This document shows, in pieces, positions 46,703 to 57,468 of a DNA stretch of 64,000 nucleotides. The notes beneath the pieces were generated by a model, which saw only the letters and a program-made list of their open reading frames with translations, did not search any database and had not been told where the DNA came from. The DNA is from Citrobacter sp. FP75 (GTDB lineage: Bacteria > Pseudomonadota > Gammaproteobacteria > Enterobacterales > Enterobacteriaceae). Location: assembly GCF_018342065.1 (NCBI RefSeq), contig NZ_JAFDOE010000001.1, positions 62,001-126,000 of the forward strand, in the 5' to 3' direction. Every line of letters starts with the position of its first letter. Position 1 is the first letter of the stretch. Made by a program: the position numbers and the translations under genes.

Positions 46703-49057
46703 ATGAATCCTGAGCGTTCTGAACGCATTGAAATCCCCGTATTGCCGTTGCGCGATGTGGTGGTTTATCCGCACATGGTCATACCCTTATTTGTAGGGCG
46801 GGAAAAATCTATCCGTTGTCTGGAAGCGGCCATGGACCATGATAAAAAAATCATGCTGGTCGCGCAGAAAGAAGCGTCAACGGATGAGCCGGGTGTAAAC
46901 GATCTTTTCACCGTCGGGACCGTGGCCTCTATTTTGCAGATGCTGAAACTGCCTGACGGCACCGTAAAAGTGCTGGTCGAGGGGTTACAGCGCGCGCGTA
47001 TTTCTGCGCTGTCTGATAACGGCGAGCATTTCTCTGCGAAAGCGGAGTACCTTGATTCGCCGGCCATTGATGAGCGCGAACAGGAAGTGCTGGTGCGTAC
47101 CGCAATCAGCCAGTTCGAAGGCTACATCAAGCTGAACAAGAAAATCCCACCAGAAGTGCTGACGTCGCTTAATAGCATTGACGATCCTGCACGCCTGGCG
47201 GACACCATCGCTGCGCATATGCCGCTGAAGCTGGCGGATAAGCAGTCCGTGCTGGAGATGTCCGACGTTAACGAACGTCTGGAATATCTGATGGCGATGA
47301 TGGAATCCGAAATCGATCTGCTGCAGGTTGAGAAACGCATTCGCAACCGCGTGAAAAAGCAGATGGAGAAGTCCCAGCGTGAGTACTATCTGAACGAGCA
47401 AATGAAAGCTATTCAGAAGGAACTCGGCGAGATGGACGACGCGCCGGATGAAAACGAAGCGCTGAAGCGTAAAATCGACGCGGCGAAAATGCCGAAAGAG
47501 GCAAAAGAGAAAGCGGAAGCAGAACTGCAGAAGCTGAAAATGATGTCTCCGATGTCGGCAGAAGCGACCGTGGTGCGTGGCTACATCGACTGGATGGTAC
47601 AGGTGCCGTGGAACGCGCGTAGCAAGGTCAAAAAAGACCTGCGTCAGGCGCAGGAAATCCTCGATACTGACCATTATGGTCTGGAGCGCGTGAAAGATCG
47701 CATTCTTGAGTATCTTGCGGTCCAGAGCCGTGTGAACAAAATTAAGGGGCCGATCCTGTGCCTGGTGGGGCCGCCGGGGGTGGGTAAAACCTCTCTGGGG
47801 CAGTCCATCGCCAAAGCGACCGGACGTAAATACATCCGTATGGCGCTGGGCGGCGTACGTGACGAAGCGGAAATCCGTGGTCACCGCCGGACCTATATTG
47901 GTTCAATGCCTGGCAAACTGATCCAAAAAATGGCCAAAGTGGGTGTTAAAAACCCGCTGTTCCTGCTTGATGAGATCGACAAAATGTCTTCCGACATGCG
48001 CGGCGATCCGGCTTCAGCACTGCTTGAAGTGCTGGATCCAGAACAGAACGTGGCGTTCAGCGATCACTACCTGGAAGTGGACTACGATCTCAGCGACGTG
48101 ATGTTTGTTGCGACGTCTAACTCCATGAACATTCCGGCGCCGTTGCTGGATCGTATGGAAGTGATCCGTCTGTCCGGTTATACCGAAGACGAGAAGCTGA
48201 ACATTGCCAAGCGCCACCTGCTGCCGAAGCAGATTGAGCGTAATGCGCTGAAAAAAGGCGAGCTGACGGTTGACGATAGCGCCATTGTGGGCATTATTCG
48301 TTACTACACCCGTGAAGCGGGCGTGCGTAGTCTGGAACGTGAAATCTCCAAACTGTGCCGCAAAGCGGTTAAACAGTTGTTGCTTGATAAGTCACTGAAA
48401 CATATTGAGATCAACGGCGATAACCTGCACGACTACCTGGGTGTACAGCGCTTTGACTATGGCCGTGCGGACAACGAAAACCGCGTGGGTCAGGTCACTG
48501 GTCTGGCATGGACTGAAGTAGGTGGCGATCTGCTGACCATTGAAACCGCCTGCGTACCGGGCAAAGGTAAGCTGACTTACACCGGTTCTCTGGGTGAAGT
48601 CATGCAGGAGTCCATTCAGGCTGCGCTGACCGTGGTGCGTGCGCGTGCGGAAAAACTGGGTATTAATCCAGATTTTTACGAAAAACGCGACATCCACGTT
48701 CACGTACCGGAAGGGGCGACGCCAAAAGACGGCCCGAGCGCGGGTATTGCCATGTGCACTGCGCTGGTTTCTTGTCTGACCGGTAATCCGGTTCGTGCGG
48801 ATGTCGCCATGACTGGCGAAATTACCCTGCGTGGTCAGGTTCTGCCGATCGGTGGTTTGAAAGAAAAACTGCTGGCAGCACACCGTGGCGGCATCAAAAC
48901 GGTCTTAATTCCTGATGAAAACAAACGTGACCTGGAAGAGATTCCGGACAACGTAATCGCCGATCTGGACATCCATCCGGTGAAACGCATTGAGGAAGTT
49001 TTGACTCTGGCGCTGCAAAACGAACCGTCTGGAATGCAGGTTGTGACGGCAAAATAG
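46703..49057 (+). CDS. lon: ATP-dependent protease Lon
   Basis: This 784-residue AAA+ protease degrades damaged proteins and regulators such as SulA and RcsA. The LON substrate domain is 1 to about 200, then a coiled coil (about 210-280), then the AAA+ module with Walker A GPPGVGKT near residue 356 and Walker [10 protein letters not shown]. The catalytic dyad is S679 in PKDGPSAG and K722 in GGLKEKL. The start at 46703 gives exactly the E. coli length; 35 more codons are open upstream across the promoter and are not coding. It is the only Lon in the window. Confidence 0.98.
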   Translation: MNPERSERIEIPVLPLRDVVVYPHMVIPLFVGREKSIRCLEAAMDHDKKIMLVAQKEASTDEPGVNDLFTVGTVASILQMLKLPDGTVKVLVEGLQRARISALSDNGEHFSAKAEYLDSPAIDEREQEVLVRTAISQFEGYIKLNKKIPPEVLTSLNSIDDPARLADTIAAHMPLKLADKQSVLEMSDVNERLEYLMAMMESEIDLLQVEKRIRNRVKKQMEKSQREYYLNEQMKAIQKELGEMDDAPDENEALKRKIDAAKMPKEAKEKAEAELQKLKMMSPMSAEATVVRGYIDWMVQVPWNARSKVKKDLRQAQEILDTDHYGLERVKDRILEYLAVQSRVNKIKGPILCLVGPPGVGKTSLGQSIAKATGRKYIRMALGGVRDEAEIRGHRRTYIGSMPGKLIQKMAKVGVKNPLFLLDEIDKMSSDMRGDPASALLEVLDPEQNVAFSDHYLEVDYDLSDVMFVATSNSMNIPAPLLDRMEVIRLSGYTEDEKLNIAKRHLLPKQIERNALKKGELTVDDSAIVGIIRYYTREAGVRSLEREISKLCRKAVKQLLLDKSLKHIEINGDNLHDYLGVQRFDYGRADNENRVGQVTGLAWTEVGGDLLTIETACVPGKGKLTYTGSLGEVMQESIQAALTVVRARAEKLGINPDFYEKRDIHVHVPEGATPKDGPSAGIAMCTALVSCLTGNPVRADVAMTGEITLRGQVLPIGGLKEKLLAAHRGGIKTVLIPDENKRDLEEIPDNVIADLDIHPVKRIEEVLTLALQNEPSGMQVVTAK

Positions 49058-49089
49058 TGACCTCGCGCAAAGAGCACTAATAAATATAG

Positions 49090-49126
49090 GGCTGGCAGGC
49101 CATTTCGGACTTGCCAGCCTTTTTTT
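49090..49126 (+). terminator. Terminator of lon
   Basis: GGCTGGCA (49090-49097) pairs with TGCCAGCC (49112-49119), with a 14-nt loop and a run of Ts after the stem. Confidence 0.88.
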
Positions 49127-49265
49127 GTATAGCTAATTTAGATGACGGATTAGGCTTGCCATCATTAACGGGTGTTGTAAGGGCATGGCAGGCCTGATAT
49201 AACTGCTGCGCGTTCGCACTTTGAAGGATTCCGGTGCGATATAAATTATAAAGAGGAAGAGAAGA

Positions 49266-49538
49266 GTGAATAAATCTCAACTGATCGACAAAATTGCTGC
49301 AGGGGCTGATATCTCTAAAGCTGCGGCTGGACGTGCGTTAGATGCAATTATTGCTTCTGTTACCGAATCCCTGAAAGAAGGTGATGACGTAGCGCTGGTA
49401 GGTTTTGGTACTTTTGCCGTTAAAGAGCGTGCTGCCCGTACTGGTCGCAACCCGCAAACTGGTAAAGAGATCACCATTGCTGCGGCTAAAGTACCGGGTT
49501 TCCGTGCAGGTAAAGCACTGAAAGACGCGGTAAACTAA
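49266..49538 (+). CDS. hupB: DNA-binding protein HU-beta
   Basis: This 90-residue nucleoid protein bends DNA, usually as a heterodimer with HU-alpha. The dimerisation helices ([33 protein letters not shown]) and the DNA-clasping arm [10 protein letters not shown] are as in E. coli. The start is GTG 49266 after AAGAGGAAGAG. One gene is followed by its own terminator, and it is expressed alone between lon and ppiD. Confidence 0.98.
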   Translation: MNKSQLIDKIAAGADISKAAAGRALDAIIASVTESLKEGDDVALVGFGTFAVKERAARTGRNPQTGKEITIAAAKVPGFRAGKALKDAVN

Positions 49539-49570
49539 GTGATTCCCCCTATGGGGATGTGACTAAGTAC

Positions 49571-49600
49571 AAGGGCGCATCAACCGATGTGCCTTTTTTA
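49571..49600 (+). terminator. Terminator of hupB
   Basis: GGCGCATC and GATGTGCC pair with one wobble around AACC; a T-run follows. It lies 35 bp after hupB. Confidence 0.85.
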
Positions 49601-49741
49601 TTTGTGATTCCGGGACTTTCTACGTGTTGTGGGCTGACAATTGCCCCTGTTTCTTGTCACAATAGACCTTTCCGCGCAGCGTTCAGGAAACGCTATGCTG
49701 CGTGAGGTATACAGTCACCTACAGCGGAGTGTGGTTACACC

Positions 49742-51616
49742 ATGATGGACAGCTTACGCACGGCTGCTAACAGTCTCGTGCTCAAGATTATTTTCGGTAT
49801 CATTATCGTGTCGTTCATTTTGACCGGCGTGAGTGGTTACCTGATTGGCGGAAGCAACAACTACGCCGCAAAAGTGAATGGCCAGGAAATTAGCCGTGGG
49901 CAGTTTGAGAATGCGTTTAACAGCGAACGTAATCGCATGCAGCAACAGCTGGGCGATCAGTTCTCTGAGCTGGCGGCGAATGAAGGCTATATGAAAACGC
50001 TGCGCCAGCAGGTGCTGAATCGTCTGGTAGACGAAGCGCTGCTGGACCAATACTCTCGCGAGTTGAAACTCAGCATCAGCGATGAGCAGGTAAAAGAGGC
50101 TATCTTCTCAACGCCTGCTTTCCAGGTTGACGGTAAATTTGATAACAACCGCTATAACGCGATTGTTAATCAGATGGGGATGACTGCGGACCAGTACGCT
50201 CAGGCACTGCGTAATCAGCTCACTACTCAGCAACTGATCAACGGCGTTGCCGGGACTGACTTCATGCTGAAAGGTGAAACGGACGAGCTGGCTGCGCTGG
50301 TCGCACAGCAGCGTGTTGTGCGTGAAGCGACTATCGACGTTAACGCGCTTGCCGCGAAGCAGTCTGTTACCGAGCAGGAAGTTGCCAGCTACTACGAGCA
50401 AAATAAAAACCACTTTATGATGCCGGAGCAATTCCGTGTGAGCTATATCAAGCTGGATGCTGCAACTATGCAGGAAACGGCCAGCGATGCGGATATTCAG
50501 TCTTATTATGACCAGCATCAGGATCAGTTCACTCAGCCGCAGCGTAACCGCTACAGCATCATCCAGACCAAAACGGAAGATGAAGCCAAAGCGGTGCTGG
50601 ATGCGCTGAACAAAGGCGGCGATTTTGCTGCCCTGGCGAAGGAAAAATCCGCCGACATTATCTCTGCCCGTAACGGCGGTGATATGGGATGGCTGGAAGA
50701 ATCCACCACGCCAGAAGAACTTAAGAATGCGGGTCTGAAAGAAAAAGGCCAGCTGTCAGGCGTAATCAAATCTTCTGTGGGTTTCCTCGTGGCACGTCTG
50801 GATGATGTCAAGCCGGCGCAGGTTAAACCGCTGAGCGAAGCGCGTGACGAGATTGCAGCGAAAGTGAAGCAGGAAAAAGCGCTGGACGCATACTATGCGC
50901 TGCAGCAGAAAGTCAGCGATGCAGCCAGCAACGATAACGAATCCCTCGCGGGGGCGGAGCAGGCTGCGGGTATGAAAGCAGTTGAAACGGGCTGGTTTAG
51001 CCGTGACAGTCTGCCGGAAGAGCTGAATTTCAAACCTGTTTCAGACGCCATTTTCAATGGCGGTCTGGTTGGCGAGAACGGTACGCCTGGCAGTAACTCT
51101 GACATCATCACCGTGGATGGCGATCGCGCGTTTGTTCTGCGCATTGCAGAGCACAAAGCCGAGGCTGTTAAGCCGCTGGCTGAGGTGAAAGAGCAGGTTA
51201 CTGCGCTTGTTAAGCACAATAAAGCCGAGCAGCAGGCGAAGCTTGATGCCGACAAACTGCTGGCTGAGCTGAAAGCCGGTAAGGGCAATGACGCAATGAA
51301 AGCGGCGGGTCTGAGCTTTGGTGAAGCGAAAACCCTGAGCCGTACCGGTCAGGATCCGCTAAGCCAGGCGGCGTTTGGCCTGCCTCTACCTGCGAAGGAC
51401 AAACCGAGCTACGGCGTGGCAAACGACATGCAGGGCAACGTCGTTCTGCTGGCGCTGGACGAGGTGAAAGCCGGTTCTATGCCTGAAGCGCAGAAGAAAG
51501 CAATGGTTCAGGGGATCACCCAGAACAACGCTCAGATTGTCTTCGAAGCACTGATGAGCAACCTGCGAAAAGCGGCAAAAATTAAAATCGGTGATGCGCT
51601 GGAACAGCAGCAATAA
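49742..51616 (+). CDS. ppiD: Periplasmic folding chaperone PpiD
   Basis: This 624-residue inner-membrane-anchored chaperone sits at the SecYEG exit with YfgM. A single N-terminal membrane helix (about 14-35, LKIIFGIIIVSFILTGVSGYL) is followed by SurA-like N- and C-domains around a parvulin domain (about 266-355, RYSIIQTKTEDEAKAVLDAL and SARNGGDMGWLEE). The parvulin domain is catalytically inactive in E. coli PpiD. The protein is one residue longer than I recall for E. coli. A terminator follows. Confidence 0.97.
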   Translation: MMDSLRTAANSLVLKIIFGIIIVSFILTGVSGYLIGGSNNYAAKVNGQEISRGQFENAFNSERNRMQQQLGDQFSELAANEGYMKTLRQQVLNRLVDEALLDQYSRELKLSISDEQVKEAIFSTPAFQVDGKFDNNRYNAIVNQMGMTADQYAQALRNQLTTQQLINGVAGTDFMLKGETDELAALVAQQRVVREATIDVNALAAKQSVTEQEVASYYEQNKNHFMMPEQFRVSYIKLDAATMQETASDADIQSYYDQHQDQFTQPQRNRYSIIQTKTEDEAKAVLDALNKGGDFAALAKEKSADIISARNGGDMGWLEESTTPEELKNAGLKEKGQLSGVIKSSVGFLVARLDDVKPAQVKPLSEARDEIAAKVKQEKALDAYYALQQKVSDAASNDNESLAGAEQAAGMKAVETGWFSRDSLPEELNFKPVSDAIFNGGLVGENGTPGSNSDIITVDGDRAFVLRIAEHKAEAVKPLAEVKEQVTALVKHNKAEQQAKLDADKLLAELKAGKGNDAMKAAGLSFGEAKTLSRTGQDPLSQAAFGLPLPAKDKPSYGVANDMQGNVVLLALDEVKAGSMPEAQKKAMVQGITQNNAQIVFEALMSNLRKAAKIKIGDALEQQQ

Positions 51617-51657
51617 TCGAGACGCTTCGCAAAAAATTGCAAAAAGTTGTATACACC

Positions 51658-51679
51658 AAAGGCCGCTTTCGCGGCCTTT
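51658..51679 (+). terminator. Terminator of ppiD
   Basis: AAAGGCCGC and GCGGCCTTT pair perfectly around TTTC, and the stem is followed by TCC with a short T-run. It lies 41 bp after ppiD. Confidence 0.88.
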
Positions 51680-51690
51680 TCCATTTCTGA

Positions 51691-52137
<447 letters not shown>

Positions 52138-52243
52138 TAACTTGCAGAGCGCTGAAAGTTTGCCAGAATAGAGAGGTCATACCAGTTATGGCCTCTCTAC
52201 CCTGAAGTCTATTCCTATAAAAACAAACGAAGGTTCCTGCGCT

Positions 52244-52642
52244 ATGCAAACACAAATCAAAGTCCGTGGTTTTCATCTTGATGTCTATCAGCACGTTAAC
52301 AATGCCCGCTATCTTGAGTTTCTGGAAGAAGCACGATGGGATGGCCTGGAAAATAGTGACAGCTTTCAATGGATGACCGCGCACAACATCGCCTTTGTGG
52401 TCGTTAACATCAATATTAACTACCGCCGTCCTGCTGTGCTGAGCGATCTACTGACCATTACCAGCCAGGTGCAACAGCTAAATGGCAAAAGCGGCGTATT
52501 AAACCAAACCATCACACTGGAACCGGAAGGGCAGGTCGTTGCTGATGCGCTGATTACTTTCGTCTGTATTGATTTGAAAACGCAAAAAGCGCTGCCGTTG
52601 GAAGGGGAGTTACGCGAAAAACTGGAACAGATGGTGAAGTAA
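52244..52642 (+). CDS. fadM: Long-chain acyl-CoA thioesterase FadM
   Basis: This 132-residue hot-dog-fold thioesterase (YbaW) hydrolyses long-chain acyl-CoA, including intermediates of unsaturated fatty acid beta-oxidation. The active-site motif is HLDVYQHVNNARYLEFLEEAR with the catalytic aspartate D13. In E. coli it is repressed by FadR; I did not find a clear FadR site by eye. AAGGTT precedes the ATG. A BIME lies directly downstream. Confidence 0.96.
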   Translation: MQTQIKVRGFHLDVYQHVNNARYLEFLEEARWDGLENSDSFQWMTAHNIAFVVVNININYRRPAVLSDLLTITSQVQQLNGKSGVLNQTITLEPEGQVVADALITFVCIDLKTQKALPLEGELREKLEQMVK

Positions 52643-52649
52643 GGCAAGA

Positions 52650-52731
52650 TTGCCTGATGGTGCTTCGCGTACCAGGCCTACGGGCATGTCTTTTGTTGGC
52701 CGGATAAGGTGCAAGCACTGTCATCCGGCAC
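52650..52731. repeat. REP pair (BIME) between fadM and queC
   Basis: One REP-like unit (TGCCTGATGGTGCTTCGCGT to ACCAGGCCTAC) and a second (GGCCGGATAAGGTGC to ACTGTCATCCGGC) lie in opposite orientation about 20 bp apart. They fill the gap between the convergent genes. Confidence 0.8.
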
Positions 52732-52742
52732 AACGCATCAAA

Positions 52743-53438
52743 TCACTTTAACCCGGTTTTCTGCTTCATGGCTGCCATAACCGCCGGTTTATCCGCCAGA
52801 TAATGGTTCAGACCGTTGGCGCGTAGGTTACAGGCTGCACACTGGCCGCAACCGTCGCCCTTGATGCCGTTATAGCAGGTCAGCGTCTCTTCACGAACCA
52901 GGTCCAGCTTGCCCCAGTAGTCGGCCAGCGCCCAGGTTTCGGCTTTATCGATCCACATCAGAGGGGTTTCAAAGCGGATATCTTTTGCCATACCCAGATT
53001 AACGGCATGATTCAGCGCTTTGACAAACTCATCGCGACAGTCCGGATAACCAGAGAAATCGGTCTCGCAAACGCCGGTAATGACAGCTTCAGCTTTTACC
53101 TGATACGCGTAAATCGCGGCCAGTGTTAAGAACAGAATATTACGCCCGGGTACAAAGGTGTTGGGAATGCCGTTAGCGTCTGGTTCGTAATCCGGTACCG
53201 GAATGTTATCGCGAGTCAGGCTGCTGACCGCCAGTTCGCTAAGCAGCGTGACATCAAGAACCTTGTGCGCACGCGCGCCCAGTTTTAAGGCCAGGTCACG
53301 TGCGACATCAATCTCAGCGCGATGGCGCTGACCATAATCAAAGGTCACGCAGTGGACTTCATCATACTGATGTAGCGCCTGCGCCAGACAGGTGGTGGAG
53401 TCCTGACCTCCACTAAATACAACAACGGCACGTTTCAT
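52743..53438 (-). CDS. queC: 7-cyano-7-deazaguanine synthase QueC
   Basis: This 231-residue enzyme makes preQ0 from carboxydeazaguanine, ATP and ammonia, the step that supplies the queuosine pathway used by Tgt and QueA earlier in the window. The PP-loop is [10 protein letters not shown] at residues 8-17. The zinc site is [13 protein letters not shown] with the cysteine before it in LTCYNG. The start at 53438 has AGGAAAAG before it and gives the E. coli length. It is convergent with fadM. Confidence 0.97.
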   Translation of the reverse strand: MKRAVVVFSGGQDSTTCLAQALHQYDEVHCVTFDYGQRHRAEIDVARDLALKLGARAHKVLDVTLLSELAVSSLTRDNIPVPDYEPDANGIPNTFVPGRNILFLTLAAIYAYQVKAEAVITGVCETDFSGYPDCRDEFVKALNHAVNLGMAKDIRFETPLMWIDKAETWALADYWGKLDLVREETLTCYNGIKGDGCGQCAACNLRANGLNHYLADKPAVMAAMKQKTGLK

Positions 53439-53502
53439 GGCTTTTCCTGACAAATAACGAAAACCCTATGGTAGCGCCTGGGCTTGGCGTCGACCAGCTT
53501 CT

Positions 53503-55203
53503 TCACGACGAAGGTGGTGGCAACCAGGCTTCGGTGAACTCAAACCAGCCTCTGGGATTAAGTCGCACGCCGTATACGCCCGGCGGGGCGCTAATGCGGT
53601 AATGGTAATTAAATAGCGGCGTCAGCGTTGCGTCATTCATCAGGCTGGCGAAAACCTGCTGTAACGCCGCGTGACGATGGTCCTCATCAGCCTGGATTTG
53701 CAGCGCATCCAGCGTGGCCTGCAGATGAGAGAATGCCGGGGCATCCAGAACATGCGGCCAGAGCTGATCGCAGCGTAACCACTGTTCAAGCGTATATTCT
53801 GGTGCCTCGCCAATCAGCCTGTCACCCATCATCAGATCGGCCTGAGCCAGAGGATGGTCGCCGTCCCAGTTCTTGGCATTGTGAAAAATCAGCGTTAACT
53901 CGCAGCCGAGCTTCGCCAGTGCCTGACGAAGCTGCTCAGCCATGACGTGCAGTTCTACCGGCAGGTGATAGGCTAGCGTCAGTTTTTCCGGCAGAGCCAC
54001 GTCATCCAGATCATCCCATTGCGGAATGGTCCACCCTGGTAGCAGCGCATTGCTTGGCGTGATTAGGTTTTCATCTACTTCAAGCGTTTGTAGCAGGGAA
54101 GAACGGTGGATAATATTGACCAGCCGGCGGGCTTGCTGCGTATTCAGGCGCGCGCTTTTTCTGAGCGTGAGATAGCAAAACCCAAGGCTGATTCCGCTAC
54201 TGACCTGGCTTAGCATAGGCAGTTCTTCAGGTTTACCAATCGCAATTTGCACCGGATGGCGGCAGCTGGTACCCAGATCCTGGTCGAAAAGCTGTGGCGT
54301 TATCCAGAATTCAATGGCTTTCAGCAGGGGGTGGTTAAGGTGATAGTAGTCGTGGCTCTCAATGCGTACCAGGTCAGGTGTAAACAGCGTTAGCCGAAAC
54401 GGACCGGTGCCGACGAGCGGCTGTTGTGGGTGTGCCAGATGACTGCTGTAGCTTGCCAGACGATGCGCCAGCCAGAAGTCAGGTCGATGCAAAATAAACG
54501 TCAGGCACTGAGGATGTGTCACTTCAATACGCTTCACGCTGATAAACAACTTATTGAGCGCGGGCAGGTCCAGCAGCGATTGCAGGCGTTGATGTAGCTG
54601 CGTGGTGCTGAGCGCGTCGCCGTTATGCCAGTGCAGAGTGGAGCGAATATAGAAATCCCAGCGCAGTCCGTCGGCGGAAATATCCCAGCGGTGAGCCAAA
54701 TCGCCGCAGGGGCGTTGGGTCTTACTGTCAAAGTGGGTCAGCCCGGAGAATATCTGCCCGGCCAGATGCTGCTCGGCGCGACCGGGGAGAAAGCCGGGGC
54801 GAAGCGGATCAAGCGGGCGATAATAGGGAATACGCAGGGTTGGCGTATCGTTTTGCCACTGGCCGCCCATAAACGGCTGTAGCAGCGTTTTTAACTCTCC
54901 GGGGGCCAGCTGCGCCAGTTCCAGCACGCTAAGCTGTTCTCCTTTTTGCAGTGCCTGCTCCATCATCGTGTTGCGCAGTGAATCGGGTGTCACCAAAAAG
55001 CGCAGCTGTCCCCGTTTTCCCCGTCCTGAGCGTGCTTCCCATACCAGCCAGCCAGCCTCCTGCGCTTGTTTTAGCAGGGTACGCACGTGGCGCTCGCTAC
55101 AAAAACAGCGTTCAGCCAGTTCGCCGACGGTGGCCGATTGCGGTTCTCCGTTCGAGGGCTGCCACAGGCGTTGGTACTGATTCAGGCGATTTAACAGACG
55201 CAT
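53503..55203 (-). CDS. ybaE: SgrR-like regulator with solute-binding domain, YbaE
   Basis: This is a 566-residue protein of the SgrR architecture. The N-terminal winged helix (1 to about 110, ELAERCFCSERHVRTLLKQA) is followed by a solute-binding-protein-like domain (about 160-566, LAHRWDISADGLRWDFYIR, VGTGPFRLTLF). SgrR senses sugar-phosphate stress; the ligand and targets of YbaE are unknown. It has no signal peptide, so it acts in the cytoplasm. Length equals E. coli YbaE. The ERIC element at 55205 begins right upstream of its start. Confidence 0.95.
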   Translation of the reverse strand: MRLLNRLNQYQRLWQPSNGEPQSATVGELAERCFCSERHVRTLLKQAQEAGWLVWEARSGRGKRGQLRFLVTPDSLRNTMMEQALQKGEQLSVLELAQLAPGELKTLLQPFMGGQWQNDTPTLRIPYYRPLDPLRPGFLPGRAEQHLAGQIFSGLTHFDSKTQRPCGDLAHRWDISADGLRWDFYIRSTLHWHNGDALSTTQLHQRLQSLLDLPALNKLFISVKRIEVTHPQCLTFILHRPDFWLAHRLASYSSHLAHPQQPLVGTGPFRLTLFTPDLVRIESHDYYHLNHPLLKAIEFWITPQLFDQDLGTSCRHPVQIAIGKPEELPMLSQVSSGISLGFCYLTLRKSARLNTQQARRLVNIIHRSSLLQTLEVDENLITPSNALLPGWTIPQWDDLDDVALPEKLTLAYHLPVELHVMAEQLRQALAKLGCELTLIFHNAKNWDGDHPLAQADLMMGDRLIGEAPEYTLEQWLRCDQLWPHVLDAPAFSHLQATLDALQIQADEDHRHAALQQVFASLMNDATLTPLFNYHYRISAPPGVYGVRLNPRGWFEFTEAWLPPPSS

Positions 55204-55204
55204 T

Positions 55205-55331
55205 TACTCTTCATCCTTCAGGCTGCCTCGTTGTTGGCTGCGTTTATTCACCCCAGTCACATACTGGGATGTATGCTCCAGGGGATTCATTCACTTGCCG
55301 CCTCGATGCATCTCGAATGATTTTGTGTAAT
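55205..55331. repeat. ERIC (IRU) element between ybaE and cof
   Basis: This stretch matches the 127-bp enterobacterial repetitive intergenic consensus. The core ATGTATGCTCCAGGGGATTC matches the ERIC1 priming motif and the reverse complement of ACCCCAGTCACATACTG matches the ERIC2 motif, the two arms of the palindrome. The left end starts TTCATCCTTCAGGCTGCC, 2 bp from the ybaE start codon, so the ybaE ribosome site must lie inside the element. Exact ends are approximate. Confidence 0.9.
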
Positions 55332-55430
55332 GAAACCCGGAACAATTTGTTTTATCTATTCACTATTACTTCCGTATATCTCAGGTGATACTGAACCACA
55401 AGTTAACCGCGTCACAGTGTGGAGAAAGAA

Positions 55431-56249
55431 ATGGCTCGTCTGGCTGCATTTGATATGGATGGCACCCTGTTGATGCCGAATCACCATTTAGGTGATGAAA
55501 CGCTCTCTACCCTGGCGCGCCTGCGTGAACGCGACATCACGCTGACGTTTGCCACCGGCCGCCATGTGCTGGAGATGCGTCATATTCTGGGCACCATCTC
55601 GCTGGACGCGTTTTTGATAACGGGCAACGGCACGCGTATTCACTCGCTGGAGGGCGATGTGCTGCATCGTCAGGATCTGGATCCCGCAGTGGCTGATATC
55701 GTGTTACACCAGAAGTGGGATACCAAGGCCAGCATGCATGTCTTTAATGACAATGGTTGGTTCACCGGCCAGGAGATCCCGTCGATCCTTAAGGCGCATG
55801 TGTACAGCGGATTTCGCTACCAGATAGTGGATGTGAAACGTATCCCCGCGCATCAGGTGACGAAGATCTGTTTCTGCGGCGATCATGATTCCCTGATCCG
55901 CTTGCGTATTCAATTGAATGAGGCACTGGGCGAGCAGGCAAATCTCTGTTTCTCCGCCGTGGATTGCCTCGAAGTACTGCCGCTGGGCTGTAACAAAGGT
56001 TCTGCGCTGGCGGTATTGAGCGATCACTTAGGTTATTCAATGGCCGAGTGTATGGCATTTGGTGACGCAATGAACGATCGTGAAATGTTGGGTAGCGTAG
56101 GGCGCGGCTTAATTATGGGTAATGCTATGCCGCAACTGATTGCCGAGCTGCCTCATTTATCGGTGATTGGGCATTGCCGCAATCAGGCGGTGTCACACTT
56201 TTTGACGCATTGGCTGGACAATCCGCATCTACCTTATTCCCCCGAATGA
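55431..56249 (+). CDS. cof: HMP-PP phosphatase Cof
   Basis: This is a 272-residue HAD-family phosphatase (type IIB cap). The nucleophile is D8 in AAFDMDGTL; motif II is TFATGR, the lysine is in GCNKGSAL, and [11 protein letters not shown] is motif IV. E. coli Cof hydrolyses 4-amino-2-methyl-5-hydroxymethylpyrimidine diphosphate, a thiamine intermediate, and other small phosphates. The start at 55431 follows GGAGAAAGAA. A terminator follows, and cdsH is convergent. Confidence 0.96.
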   Translation: MARLAAFDMDGTLLMPNHHLGDETLSTLARLRERDITLTFATGRHVLEMRHILGTISLDAFLITGNGTRIHSLEGDVLHRQDLDPAVADIVLHQKWDTKASMHVFNDNGWFTGQEIPSILKAHVYSGFRYQIVDVKRIPAHQVTKICFCGDHDSLIRLRIQLNEALGEQANLCFSAVDCLEVLPLGCNKGSALAVLSDHLGYSMAECMAFGDAMNDREMLGSVGRGLIMGNAMPQLIAELPHLSVIGHCRNQAVSHFLTHWLDNPHLPYSPE

Positions 56250-56264
56250 GAGATCCCTTCCAGC

Positions 56265-56293
56265 AAGCCAGACGTTAAGGTCTGGCTTTTTTT
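56265..56293. terminator. Terminator between cof and cdsH
   Basis: AAGCCAGAC and GTCTGGCTT pair perfectly around GTTAAG; eight Ts follow on the plus strand. It ends cof and may also serve convergent cdsH. Confidence 0.92.
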
Positions 56294-56300
56294 TGTCCGC

Positions 56301-57356
56301 TTAACGGACGTTCAGGAGTTTAGCAAGTTCTGCATTCCACGGTGTCAAATCACCGATATGCGTCTCGACCCACTGCGGGTTGTAGTAGGTCTCCAGATAG
56401 CGTTCGCCGCTGTCGCACAGCAGGGTCACCAGCGAGCCCGTTTCTCCGGCATCACGCATGCGGGAGGCTAGTTGCAGCGTACCCCACATATTGGTCCCGG
56501 TAGAGGCGCCAACCTTGCGACCTAACTGCGTTTCCAGCCAGTGCGCGGTGGCCACGCTTGCGGCATCCGGCACGCGCAGCATTTCATCAACCACGTCAGG
56601 AATGAAAGACGGCTCGACGCGCGGGCGACCGATACCTTCGATTTTACTGCCTACCGGACTGCGTAATGTGGCGTCACGTTCCTGCCAGTACGGCAGAAAA
56701 ACGGAGTTTTCCGGATCAACCACCATCAACTGCGTGTCATAACCCTGACAGCGGATGTAGCGCCCAATGGTGGCTGACGTGCCGCCGGTTCCGGCGCTCA
56801 TCACAATATGGCGGGGAACGGGATTTGGCTCGCATGACATCTGGCGGAAAATACTGTCGGCAATATTGTTGTTGCCCCGCCAGTCGGTGGCGCGCTCGGC
56901 GTAAGTGAACTGGTCCATGTAATGCCCGTTGAGCTCACGTGCCAGTTGTTCTGAGGCGGCATATATTTCGCAGGCGCTTTCCACAAAATGGCAGCGACCG
57001 CCGTAAAACTCAATCTGCTCAACTTTGCGTTTTGCCGTGCAGGACGGCATGACGGCGATAAATGGCAACCCCAGCAGGCGAGCGAAATAGGCTTCAGAAA
57101 CTGCGGTGGAGCCGGAAGACGACTCAATAATGGTGGTGCCCTCTTTTATCCAGCCGTTGCACAGTCCGTACAGGAACAGTGAACGCGCCAGTCGATGCTT
57201 CAGGCTACCGGTCGGGTGTGTACTTTCATCTTTCAGGTACAGTTGAATACCCGGAAACGCCGGAAGTGACAGGCGGATAAGATGGGTGTCTGCGGAGCGT
57301 TGATAATCCGCGTTGATTTCATTGATGGCGTTTTTAACCCAGGTGCTATTCATCAT
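56301..57356 (-). CDS. cdsH: PLP-dependent cysteine desulfhydrase CdsH
   Basis: This is a 351-residue fold-type II pyridoxal-phosphate enzyme of the cysteine synthase family. The PLP lysine is K53 in [19 protein letters not shown] is the substrate loop and [11 protein letters not shown] is the phosphate-binding loop. It corresponds to Salmonella STM0458, named CdsH, which degrades cysteine to sulfide, pyruvate and ammonia. E. coli K-12 lacks it here. The start is at 57356 or the adjacent ATG at 57353; the frame continues upstream across the regulator without family similarity. It is divergent from decR across 112 bp. Confidence 0.9.
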   Translation of the reverse strand: MMNSTWVKNAINEINADYQRSADTHLIRLSLPAFPGIQLYLKDESTHPTGSLKHRLARSLFLYGLCNGWIKEGTTIIESSSGSTAVSEAYFARLLGLPFIAVMPSCTAKRKVEQIEFYGGRCHFVESACEIYAASEQLARELNGHYMDQFTYAERATDWRGNNNIADSIFRQMSCEPNPVPRHIVMSAGTGGTSATIGRYIRCQGYDTQLMVVDPENSVFLPYWQERDATLRSPVGSKIEGIGRPRVEPSFIPDVVDEMLRVPDAASVATAHWLETQLGRKVGASTGTNMWGTLQLASRMRDAGETGSLVTLLCDSGERYLETYYNPQWVETHIGDLTPWNAELAKLLNVR

Positions 57357-57468
57357 TAATATCCATTTGTCATTTTGTGCCCAGATTAGCGAAAAGCACG
57401 GAAAAAATTGTTGCCATTTAGCCTTTAAAATAGAATGTAGGGAGAAAATTCTTCTCTGTGGAGTGGAT
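57357..57468. promoter_or_regulatory. cdsH/decR divergent control region
   Basis: The 112-bp gap holds the promoters of both genes and should bind DecR. AGAAAATTCT at 57443-57452 is a short symmetric AT-rich word of the sort bound by Lrp/AsnC-family proteins. It is only a candidate. Confidence 0.5.

Noticed and set aside
46985-47884. 299-codon minus-strand frame opposite lon
   Set aside because: Low-complexity His/Phe/Leu-rich shadow of the lon coding strand, with no ribosome site.
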